Source of the DNA: BJGO01 sp039810885 | GTDB taxonomy: Bacteria; Bacteroidota; Bacteroidia; Chitinophagales; UBA10324 | Direction of reading: 5' to 3' | NCBI GenBank assembly: GCA_039810885.1 | Contig: JBDHXV010000049.1 | Coordinates: 1-17,595, forward strand | Length of the DNA stretch: 17,595 bases | Shown: in pieces, positions 6,345-13,871 of the stretch | How the letters are laid out: the number at the start of each line of letters is the position of its first letter | Numbering within the stretch: position 1 is the stretch's first letter | Made by a program: the position numbers and the translations under genes | Notes under the pieces: model-generated | Databases searched by the model: none | Told to the model about the DNA's origin: nothing | What the model saw: the letters and a program-made list of their open reading frames with translations, nothing else

Positions 6345-7838
6345 TTAGTTCAAGCGCACAAGCTCATCGGCAATGACACGGTCATTCGTTAGTCGCGGCA
6401 CCTTATTTTGAGCTCCTAATTTCCCTTTCGCTTTCATGTATTTGATAAATGAATCACTTCGTAGGAGGACAATTTTTAAGGGTTGTAATATCTTACCTTG
6501 TATAAGGTCAGCATAGTATATATTTCTTTCTTGCAAATGTTTGTCTAATGTAAGTCGGAAGGCTTCTAAATCGAGAGGTGATTTCTCAAACTCAATATAC
6601 CATTCGTGGTGTGGCAATCCCTCTGCCACTTGTACCTTCGGGGCAACGGTATATTCCACCACATTAACTTTAAACTCTTCACATGTTTTAGTCAAGGCTG
6701 AATCGACCTCTTCAGAAATTACATGCTCTCCGAATGCCGATATAAAATGATTGATGCGCCCTGTCACGATGATACGAAAAGGTTTTAGGCTTACGAACTT
6801 AACTGTATCGCCGAGTATATAACTCCACAAACCTGCAGTATTACTTAGTATGATTGCATATTGCTTGTCTAATTCCACATCTCGCAAGGTTAAGCGTGTA
6901 GGATTTGTGCTCTGTATTTCAGAAACATGAACAAATTCAAAGAAGATTCCTGAATCTACATTCAATAAAAGTCCCTCATTTTGAATGCGGTCTTGATAGG
7001 CAATGAAGCCCTCCGAAGCAGGATATGTTTCAATACTATCTATCTCCTCCCCTATGGTATCAAACAAATGTTTTTTATATGGTTGAAAATTTACACCTCC
7101 ATAAACGAGCAATTGTAAGTTGGGGAATACGTCTTTGATCGTTTGTTTACCCGTTTTTCTTAGCAAATGGTCAAAATACATCTGAACCCAAGGAGGAATT
7201 CCACTTATCAATGTCATATTGCGTTTATAGGTCTCCTCAACAATTGCATCCAACTTGGTTTCCCAATCTTCTATACAATTTGTATTGTATGATGGCAGTT
7301 GATTTCCTCTAAGGTAAGAGGGGACATGGTGGTTGACAATGCCTGATAAGCGCCCGGTAAGAATACCCCCTGTCTTATCCATCACAGGGCTTCCCGAAAG
7401 AAAAATCATATTTCCGTTCACGAAATGACTATTGCCTTTATTGGCAATATAAAGCAACAAAGCGTTGCGAGCAGAATCTATATGATTAGAAATAGAATCT
7501 TTCGTAATGGGAATATATTTAACACCGGATGTAGTTCCACTTGACTTTGCAAAGTATATCGGTTTGCCCGGCCACAAAATGTTTTGTTCTCCCTTCTTGA
7601 TTAAATCAATGTATGATGCTATTTGCTCGTAATCGCGCAGAGGTACTTGCTTGACATACTGTTCGTGGGTATTAATATCCTTAAATCCATGATCCTCGCC
7701 AAACTTTGTTTTGCGTGCTTTCAATAACAGTTTATGAAACAAAAACTCTTGCGCCCGAAGGGCATCGTTTGTCCATTTATGAATATCCCTTACAATGTAT
7801 CCGGCGTAAGGTTTGGCTAAAAAGGATTTAAAACTCAC
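6345..7838 (-). CDS. GH3-family acyl-adenylating enzyme (auxin-responsive GH3-like)
   Basis: This is a 497-aa member of the GH3 branch of the ANL superfamily, which activates a carboxylic acid with ATP and, in plants, transfers it to an amino acid. The three nucleotide-binding motifs are present: SSGTTSGVKYIP (99-110, P-loop-like), TYPASEGF (271-278) and YILGDTVKF (340-348, with the conserved Tyr and Asp). The C-terminal cap domain follows. The substrate of bacterial GH3 proteins of this type is not established as far as I know, so none is assigned. The start is a GTG; an in-frame TAG lies six codons upstream, so no upstream ATG is available. Its stop lies about 50 nt before the thi riboswitch on the same strand, with no terminator visible. 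A link to thiamine synthesis is not implied by sequence. Confidence 0.9.
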   Translation of the reverse strand: MSFKSFLAKPYAGYIVRDIHKWTNDALRAQEFLFHKLLLKARKTKFGEDHGFKDINTHEQYVKQVPLRDYEQIASYIDLIKKGEQNILWPGKPIYFAKSSGTTSGVKYIPITKDSISNHIDSARNALLLYIANKGNSHFVNGNMIFLSGSPVMDKTGGILTGRLSGIVNHHVPSYLRGNQLPSYNTNCIEDWETKLDAIVEETYKRNMTLISGIPPWVQMYFDHLLRKTGKQTIKDVFPNLQLLVYGGVNFQPYKKHLFDTIGEEIDSIETYPASEGFIAYQDRIQNEGLLLNVDSGIFFEFVHVSEIQSTNPTRLTLRDVELDKQYAIILSNTAGLWSYILGDTVKFVSLKPFRIIVTGRINHFISAFGEHVISEEVDSALTKTCEEFKVNVVEYTVAPKVQVAEGLPHHEWYIEFEKSPLDLEAFRLTLDKHLQERNIYYADLIQGKILQPLKIVLLRSDSFIKYMKAKGKLGAQNKVPRLTNDRVIADELVRLN

Positions 7839-7915
7839 CGCAATTAGATCAGGCTACGAAGTTCACAAATTCAAATGAACAATGGATAAAGAGATTATTA
7901 AGATATAGAGGAATA

Positions 7916-8242
7916 CTAATTCGGATTCCGTTTATTATCGTCATTGGTTATATCAATATAGACCGCTTTTTTACCAAAGCTAATATGTTCCCAAACTCTT
8001 TCGTGTATGGTATAAAGCACCATTTTGGTAACTAATTCAACTGCTCCAATAGAGAATGCAAGTGATGGCTTACCGGTTACAAGCCACGAAATGATGATCG
8101 TATCTATGGTACCAATAGCTCGCCAGCTAATAGACTTAACAATGCTACGAGAAAGGCCATCTTTTTTTCTAACAAATTTTCTTGTGGCTTGCTTTTTAGA
8201 TTCTTTGTTCTGTTTTGCCTGAATTATTGTGTCTAAGATCAT
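7916..8242 (-). CDS. DUF2061 small membrane protein
   Basis: This 108-aa protein has a lysine/arginine-rich cytoplasmic N-terminus (about 1-35) followed by the DUF2061 pattern SIVKSISWRAIGTIDTIIISWLVTG (33-57), a second hydrophobic segment SLAFSIGAVELVTKMVLYTIHERVWEHI (60-87) and a polar tail. Two membrane helices are likely. DUF2061 proteins have no firmly known function; some occur near sulfate-activation genes, but no such gene is present here. The ATG start at 8242 is preceded by a good promoter box about 40 nt upstream, so it probably has its own transcript. The family call is secure; the role is unknown. Confidence 0.85.
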   Translation of the reverse strand: MILDTIIQAKQNKESKKQATRKFVRKKDGLSRSIVKSISWRAIGTIDTIIISWLVTGKPSLAFSIGAVELVTKMVLYTIHERVWEHISFGKKAVYIDITNDDNKRNPN

Positions 8243-8278
8243 ATTGGCCTATATGCTTTATGAGCATAGTAATTCAAA

Positions 8279-8286
8279 CAAAATTA
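8279..8286 (-). promoter_or_regulatory. Candidate -7 promoter box for the DUF2061 gene
   Basis: TAATTTTG on the minus strand is a perfect TAnnTTTG match and gives a leader of about 30 nt before the ATG. A second perfect match (TACCTTTG, 8322-8329) lies just after the nuoN stop and could serve a longer leader. Neither has a clear -33 TTTG. A small inverted repeat TATGCT-ttatg-AGCATA (8252-8268) follows in the leader. Confidence 0.4.
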
Positions 8287-8336
8287 TCATATTTATGAAA
8301 TGCTGTAAAGTTTGATTTCTACAAAGGTAGCATCTG

Positions 8337-9710
8337 TTAGAAGTTGTTTACGACCAATCCTGGAAGAATACCGATTAAGATGGTTAACGCCGTTAATAAC
8401 ATCAGAAGGGTGTTACTAAGTGGTGGAGTTTCGATAGCTACTTCAGATTTTGAAGCAAACATGGCAATGACCGGGCGCATATAATAGTACACTCCGATAA
8501 AAGAGTTGAGTACAGCAAGTGCTGTAAGCCAGTAATAACCTGAATTAAGCGCTGAGTTAAAAATATAGAACTTGCCAAAGAACCCGGCGGTTAAAGGTAT
8601 GCCACTAAGTGATAACATAGCAATCGTGAAAATAACAGCTAAGGCCCTGTTTTCGCCAGCTAAACCGTTGAAGACCGAGATATCATAAGAGCCTCTTTTT
8701 TCTTTTATGATATATAAGGTAACAAACGAAGTAACCGATGCTAAAGAATAGGATAATGCATAGAAAAGAACACTTGAGGCTGTCATTGAGCCTAATCCGA
8801 CTAAAGCCATGAGCATATATCCCGCATGGGAGATACTCGAATACGCCAACATACGTTTAACACTTTTTTGTTGCAATGCGGTGATGTTGCCTATTGACAT
8901 ACTGAGGAATGCAAAAATCCAGAGTATCGCCTCCCATTCTTTTACTAAGGGTGTAAAGCATGTTGTAAATAATAATACAAATGAACCAAAGCTATATAGT
9001 TTTCCAACGCTCGACATTAACGCAGTTACCAAGGTGGGTGCACCTTCATACACATCCGGAGTCCAGAAATGGAACGGTGCTGCAGCTGTTTTAAACAATA
9101 GTGAAGATAAGATTAATAAAACACCTACTACAAAGTACACCGGTACTATACCGCCCGACTGTTTAACATACTCTGCAATTTCATTTAGGTTCAACGAGGC
9201 AGTAACCCCATATATAAAGGCGATTCCCATTAATAAAAAGCCTGTACTGAAAGCACCCATCAAGAAATACTTTAAAGAGGCTTCATTAGAATATAAATTC
9301 TGTTTTCGAATGCCTGCCAAAACATAATAACTCAAACTCAATATCTCAACGCCCAGAAAAAGCATCAACATGTTGCGATATGAAAGCAACACGATTCCGC
9401 CAATTGTGCCGTAAATCATAATTGCTAGTATTTCCGGTAAGTGATACTCATGCTTCGCTGAAAGTTCATTGTAGAATAATACCATCAATAAGGTAATAAA
9501 CAGCCCAACACCGCCAAATACAACGGTAAAATTATTGTACAGCATCATATCATTAAAAATAGATGTCTGATTATTCCATTGCATTGCATTAAATGTCAGA
9601 GCTGCCAACAAACCCAGTACAATTACCGGCGTAACTAATTTTTTTTGCTTTAAAACGCCTAAGAAAAGAGCCAGCGTTGCGGAAATACTTAGTGCTAACA
9701 GTACATTCAT
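8337..9710 (-). CDS. nuoN: NADH-quinone oxidoreductase subunit N
   Basis: NuoN is one of three Mrp-antiporter-like membrane subunits that carry proton channels in complex I. The 457-aa protein is hydrophobic throughout, with roughly 13-14 membrane helices. It shows the expected FLGVEILSLSYYVLAG block with a buried Glu (E122), and KTAAAPFHFWTPDVYEGAPT with the conserved channel lysine (K207) and a second lysine at K237 (SSVGKLY). The length is slightly below E. coli NuoN (485 aa). The ATG lies 6 nt after the nuoM stop, so it ends a nuoL-nuoM-nuoN unit. The frame is intact. Confidence 0.95.
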   Translation of the reverse strand: MNVLLALSISATLALFLGVLKQKKLVTPVIVLGLLAALTFNAMQWNNQTSIFNDMMLYNNFTVVFGGVGLFITLLMVLFYNELSAKHEYHLPEILAIMIYGTIGGIVLLSYRNMLMLFLGVEILSLSYYVLAGIRKQNLYSNEASLKYFLMGAFSTGFLLMGIAFIYGVTASLNLNEIAEYVKQSGGIVPVYFVVGVLLILSSLLFKTAAAPFHFWTPDVYEGAPTLVTALMSSVGKLYSFGSFVLLFTTCFTPLVKEWEAILWIFAFLSMSIGNITALQQKSVKRMLAYSSISHAGYMLMALVGLGSMTASSVLFYALSYSLASVTSFVTLYIIKEKRGSYDISVFNGLAGENRALAVIFTIAMLSLSGIPLTAGFFGKFYIFNSALNSGYYWLTALAVLNSFIGVYYYMRPVIAMFASKSEVAIETPPLSNTLLMLLTALTILIGILPGLVVNNF

Positions 9711-9716
9711 AATTAC

Positions 9717-11174
9717 TTAACGGACAGAGTATGCAGGATTAAAAAGTTGTAGTAAGCCTGAAGCAGCATCACTGCTTACTGATGTAATCAGTGATGGATA
9801 TATGCCAAGGATAAGAACCAATGCTGCCATTACATACATAGAAATTGCTTCGCGCTTATTAAATGTGCTAAACGGATGTGTAGTATCGGCTGTGCCGTAA
9901 AATATATTACGATACATCCGCAACATATAAGTAGCCCCCAGGATGATTGTGGTTGCTGCAATGGCACCGGCAATTATACTAACTTTAAAAACAGAGAATA
10001 GTAGTAAAAATTCTCCTACAAAGCCATTTGTTAATGGAATACCAATGGCGCCAAGCATCATTATCATAAATACGATTGCTAACTGGCGTGAACGTGTGGC
10101 TATACCCGATAATTCGCTAATCATACGCGTGCCTGTTCTTTGTTCAATAATATCGGCCATCCAGAAGAATGCAGTAACGGAAATGCCATGGTTAAACATC
10201 TGCAATACCGCACCTTGAAATCCTTGTGCATTAGCAGAAAAGAGGCCGGAAGCGATTAACCCTACATGCGATAAAGATGAGTAGGCAAATAATGCCTTAA
10301 TATCATCCTGTCTAATGGCAATGATGGCGCCATAAACTACTCCACTCACTGTTAGCGTTAATACCCATGTTTGCCAATAGTTCAAAGCCTCAGGAACAAC
10401 TGGTATGATGAAGCGAATAATACCATATAGTCCCATTTTGAGCATAATGCCAGAAAGCAGCATTGTGCCCGCTGCCGGTGCTACCGCATAAGTCTCGGCC
10501 TGCCATGTATGAAAGGGTACGATTGGAATTTTTACCGCAAAAGCAATAAAAAATGCCCAGAAAATAAAAGTTTGTTCAGTTGATGAAAGTGAAAGGCCAT
10601 AAAATGCAGCCATATCAAAGCTATGTGTACCGGGTGTTTGCAAATACAGGTAGATAATAGCCATCAACATAAACAAAGAACCGGCCAGCGTGTAAATAAA
10701 AAACTTCATCGTGATTCGGATGCGGTCTTTACCTCCCCAGAAGGCGCAGATGAAGAAAATTGGAATTAACGCTACTTCGTAGAACACATAAAATAAGAAG
10801 GCATCCTTAGCTGCAAATACGCCGACTAAGCCGCTTTGCATAAATGCAATCAAAGCGTAAAAAATGTTTTCATTTTTGTAATTGTGCGATGCAGCCGACC
10901 ACATGATGAACGGCATCAATAAGTTCGTTAATAATAAGAGCACTAAGGAAATACCATCCGCTTGCAAATGAAAATTAATTCCAAAACTTTGAATCCAAGG
11001 AATATTCACCATGGTTAAATTATCTCCCAATTTGGCTGAAGATGTATAGAGAACTATAGTTAAGGCAAGATTGACAAAAGATGCAACCTGTATAATTTGG
11101 CGCGCTCCGCTTTTGGTAAAGACCGCAAGTAGTGCTGTCAATAAGGGGATAAAAATTAGTAAAATGAGAAGCAT
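9717..11174 (-). CDS. nuoM: NADH-quinone oxidoreductase subunit M
   Basis: This is the second antiporter-like proton-channel subunit of complex I, 485 aa, with about 14 membrane helices. Key charged residues sit in their family blocks: Glu in FYEVALIPIFF (E133), the TM7-type lysine in FAVKIPIVPFHTWQ (K215), and a third in GIMLKMGLYGIIRF (K246). The block PFHTWQAETYAVAPAAGTMLLSG is typical of NuoM. The start ATG overlaps the nuoL stop by one base (TGATG), indicating coupled translation and matched synthesis of L and M. There is nothing unusual in length or motifs. Confidence 0.96.
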   Translation of the reverse strand: MLLILLIFIPLLTALLAVFTKSGARQIIQVASFVNLALTIVLYTSSAKLGDNLTMVNIPWIQSFGINFHLQADGISLVLLLLTNLLMPFIMWSAASHNYKNENIFYALIAFMQSGLVGVFAAKDAFLFYVFYEVALIPIFFICAFWGGKDRIRITMKFFIYTLAGSLFMLMAIIYLYLQTPGTHSFDMAAFYGLSLSSTEQTFIFWAFFIAFAVKIPIVPFHTWQAETYAVAPAAGTMLLSGIMLKMGLYGIIRFIIPVVPEALNYWQTWVLTLTVSGVVYGAIIAIRQDDIKALFAYSSLSHVGLIASGLFSANAQGFQGAVLQMFNHGISVTAFFWMADIIEQRTGTRMISELSGIATRSRQLAIVFMIMMLGAIGIPLTNGFVGEFLLLFSVFKVSIIAGAIAATTIILGATYMLRMYRNIFYGTADTTHPFSTFNKREAISMYVMAALVLILGIYPSLITSVSSDAASGLLQLFNPAYSVR

Positions 11175-13087
11175 CAGATTACGAAAAATTTAAAGACAAC
11201 AATAAAAACAGTTAGTGCTATACCGGCTACCATTACAATAACATAGAACCCGATATTTCCAGTTTGAGCCTGCCGCACTATAGACGAAAACAACATAGCT
11301 AATTGGCCCGAGCCATTCACTACACCATCTATAAAGAAGCGATCAATCCATTTGGCAAAGCCATCGCTTAGAAATAAAATAGGCTTAACAATTACTTTAT
11401 CGTAAAACTCATCAACATAAAACTTTTGATAAGAGAGTTTATACCAGATTGATTTCTTCTCTATATTAATATGTTTATCTACCGCAGTAAGCGCAAAGGC
11501 ACGGTACGTGAAATGCCCAACTATGGCAATGGTTGCTATTGAGAATATCCAGACCAAGATCTCAGCAGTCATACTGGGATCATGACCTATCAATCGCGGA
11601 TTCATTGCATATATAGGTCTGAGGAAATGATCTAAGAAGTGTGGAACTCCAAAAATATGAGGAAGTCCAAGAGCGCCACCGATTACTGATAAAACTGCAA
11701 GAACAATTAGTGGGTATGTCATCACTTTAGGTGATTCGTGCAGATGATGTTCTTGTTCATGTGTGCCGCGGAACTGTCCATAGAAAGTCATAAACAACAA
11801 ACGGAACATATAAATTGCGGTGAGCACCGCAGTTAATGCAAGTAATATAGCCATAAAAGGACTGTTGCTCCATACATTTAAAAGAATTTCATCTTTAGAG
11901 AAGAATCCCGATAAGAATGGAAAACCGGAAATGGCTAAAGTGGCTATCAACATTGTTCTGTATGTAAGGGGTAATTTTTTTCGCAGGTTCCCCATCAATC
12001 GCATGTTTTGTTCTCCACTCATCGCGTGGATTACCGATCCGGCACCAAGGAATAAAAGAGCTTTAAAGAATGCATGCGTGGTTACGTGAAACATTGCTGT
12101 GCTGTATGCCTGAACTCCTATAGCAGCAAACATATACCCTAACTGACTCACGGTAGAATAGGCTAACACTTTTTTAATATCATTTTGTGTAAGTGCAATT
12201 AATGCAGACCATAGTGCAGTGATTACACCAACAGCTAAAACGACACTTAGTGTAATAGGAGACAGTGAGTATAATACATTGCTGCGCACTATCATGTAAA
12301 CCCCTGCCGTAACCATTGTGGCTGCGTGGATTAATGCCGATACCGGAGTAGGGCCTGCCATCGCATCAGGTAACCAAGTATATAAGGGTATCTGTGCGCT
12401 TTTTCCCATTGCACCAACAAACAGAAGGAGCGTAATGGCAACAATAACCCCATCGCCTGTGCTATAGAATGAAGCACGTGAGAACACATCACTATATTCA
12501 ACAGAACCGAAATTGGTGTAAATGAGATAGATACCCAACAAAAAGCCAAAGTCACCAATGCGGTTCATAATAAATGCTTTATTACCTGCAGCAGTATAGT
12601 CTTTGTTCTTATACCAAAACCCTATGAGTAAATAAGAGCAAATACCCACCCCTTCCCAACCGATGTACATCATTACATAGTTGGAACCCATAACTAGAAT
12701 AAGCATTGAGAAGATGAAGAGATTCAAGTATGCGAAAAACTTACCGAAGCCCTCGTCATCATGCATATACCCTGCTGAATAAATATGAATGGCTAATCCG
12801 ATGCCGGTTACAATCAACATCATATTTAAGGTTAGTGCATCTACTAAAAATGAAAAACCTATGTGCATATTGCCTGCAACAATCCAATCAAATAAAGTAA
12901 CGGTATGAGATTGTGGGGCCGCATTGTATTCAAAAAAAGCAATGACCGTGAGTATGAAACTAAGAGCTATAGAGCCTGTGCCTATGATTGGTACAGTTGA
13001 TTTAGAGAACTTTCCGAAACCTAAGCCATTAATTACAAATCCGATAAACGGTATAAGTGGAACAAGCCAAATCAATTGTGTAAACAC
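11174..13087 (-). CDS. nuoL: NADH-quinone oxidoreductase subunit L
   Basis: NuoL is the distal antiporter-like subunit of complex I. Of 637 aa, the first 500 or so hold the helices with YIGWEGVGICSYLLIGFW (Glu 145), MNRIGDFGFLLG and GKSAQIPLYTWLPDAMAGPTPVSALIHAATMVTAG (channel Lys 229). The C-terminal region (about 535-637) provides the long lateral helix and final anchor expected of NuoL. The start is a GTG at 13087; I see no better start, and FTQLIWLVPLIPFIGF fits the family N-terminus. It is the first gene of nuoLMN. No nuoK or other nuo gene lies upstream: a divergent gene does, so the subunit cluster is split from the remaining nuo genes. Confidence 0.96.
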   Translation of the reverse strand: MFTQLIWLVPLIPFIGFVINGLGFGKFSKSTVPIIGTGSIALSFILTVIAFFEYNAAPQSHTVTLFDWIVAGNMHIGFSFLVDALTLNMMLIVTGIGLAIHIYSAGYMHDDEGFGKFFAYLNLFIFSMLILVMGSNYVMMYIGWEGVGICSYLLIGFWYKNKDYTAAGNKAFIMNRIGDFGFLLGIYLIYTNFGSVEYSDVFSRASFYSTGDGVIVAITLLLFVGAMGKSAQIPLYTWLPDAMAGPTPVSALIHAATMVTAGVYMIVRSNVLYSLSPITLSVVLAVGVITALWSALIALTQNDIKKVLAYSTVSQLGYMFAAIGVQAYSTAMFHVTTHAFFKALLFLGAGSVIHAMSGEQNMRLMGNLRKKLPLTYRTMLIATLAISGFPFLSGFFSKDEILLNVWSNSPFMAILLALTAVLTAIYMFRLLFMTFYGQFRGTHEQEHHLHESPKVMTYPLIVLAVLSVIGGALGLPHIFGVPHFLDHFLRPIYAMNPRLIGHDPSMTAEILVWIFSIATIAIVGHFTYRAFALTAVDKHINIEKKSIWYKLSYQKFYVDEFYDKVIVKPILFLSDGFAKWIDRFFIDGVVNGSGQLAMLFSSIVRQAQTGNIGFYVIVMVAGIALTVFIVVFKFFVI

Positions 13088-13115
13088 TATAAAAAAGGGG
13101 CTTTTTAAACGGCGA

Positions 13116-13123
13116 CAAATGTA
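13116..13123 (-). promoter_or_regulatory. Likely -7 promoter box for nuoLMN
   Basis: TACATTTG on the minus strand is a perfect TAnnTTTG match and would start transcription about 20 nt before the nuoL GTG. A clear -33 TTTG is not seen at the usual distance. Its place in the divergent intergenic region (13088-13310) supports an independent nuoLMN transcript. Confidence 0.5.
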
Positions 13124-13270
13124 AAGAAATAATTGAGATGGGATTTCATTAGCGTGGATAATTTAAAGGGCTTTCTTGATTCATCTTAATAAAATCATAA
13201 AAAGATAGACGGACTACGATATTGACATCATAAAAAATGAGTAGGGAAGTGTCTTTTTAATTAATAAACA

Positions 13271-13290
13271 ATAGCTGTACTTTTAGCTAT
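13271..13290 (+). promoter_or_regulatory. Candidate promoter with overlapping inverted repeat, upstream of the 13311 gene
   Basis: TACTTTTA (13278-13285) matches five of the six fixed positions of the Bacteroidota -7 box and lies about 25 nt before the ATG. It falls inside an inverted repeat ATAGCT-(8 nt)-AGCTAT (13271-13290), which could be an operator or a leader hairpin. The rest of the intergenic region holds only a 10-bp direct repeat (ATCATAAAAA, near 13195 and 13228), and no gene. Confidence 0.3.
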
Positions 13291-13310
13291 CACAAAGAAC
13301 CCCCCTTAAC

Positions 13311-13838
13311 ATGATACACTTCGAACAAGAAGACTCTCCGCTATATGATGCTAACAAATTATTCGTAGAAAAAACGATCAACGACTTACAAAAATATAAC
13401 GCTCAAGCCAATGGCTTTTGTAACAGTTTTGGTTATGATATTAATATATCATTTACAAAAAATAATGTGCCTGTTGTACTAAAATTAAACAAGAGCCAAA
13501 GCACACAGAATGGCGTAGTCGTTCCCATAAACGCCATTGATACAAAGAGGACTGAACTCATATTTTCTAACATCGGAGCTAAAAGCCACTTCGCTGTGGG
13601 TAAATCAGTTGCCAAACGTCTATTTACTTCTCATCGGTTAAAAGAGATTTTCCCAAGCCCTTATTATGTAGATATGCACAATGAGGACTTGGCTCATGAA
13701 CTCAGCAAGTTCGTATCAGACAACCAGATAGAAGAAGCGCACTTAACCGATGGAAATTTAACTGTTGTAAAATACGATGAAGTGAACTGCAACTCTTTAA
13801 TAGATCAATGCGAGCAACTTATTGAGCAATATAAATAG
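13311..13838 (+). CDS. Hypothetical protein, 175 aa
   Basis: I do not recognise this protein. It is the only plus-strand gene in the window. It starts at an ATG (MIHFEQEDSPLYDANK), has no signal peptide, membrane segment or cysteine cluster, and appears to be a soluble mixed alpha/beta protein: a charged helix (about 15-35), strand-like stretches (YDINISF, VPVVLKL, RTELIFSNIG), a central basic helix (VGKSVAKRLFTSHRLKEIF) and a C-terminal acidic helix (CNSLIDQCEQLIEQYK). It is divergent from nuoL and convergent with the ubiD-like gene, leaving only 33 nt between the two stops with no terminator visible. The long, clean frame, the upstream promoter-like box and the lack of a competing gene on the opposite strand support a real gene. 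Confidence 0.75.
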   Translation: MIHFEQEDSPLYDANKLFVEKTINDLQKYNAQANGFCNSFGYDINISFTKNNVPVVLKLNKSQSTQNGVVVPINAIDTKRTELIFSNIGAKSHFAVGKSVAKRLFTSHRLKEIFPSPYYVDMHNEDLAHELSKFVSDNQIEEAHLTDGNLTVVKYDEVNCNSLIDQCEQLIEQYK

Positions 13839-13871
13839 TATAGCACCCCAAGCAGTACATCTTTAAACATT

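Noticed and set aside
8809..9327. 172-codon plus-strand open frame opposite nuoN
   Set aside because: It is an antisense shadow of a well-conserved nuoN frame, and its translation has no recognisable family.
13222..13227. TTGACA, a sigma70-type -35 box, in the nuoL-divergent spacer
   Set aside because: No -10 element lies at the right distance, and housekeeping promoters in this phylum use TAnnTTTG instead.
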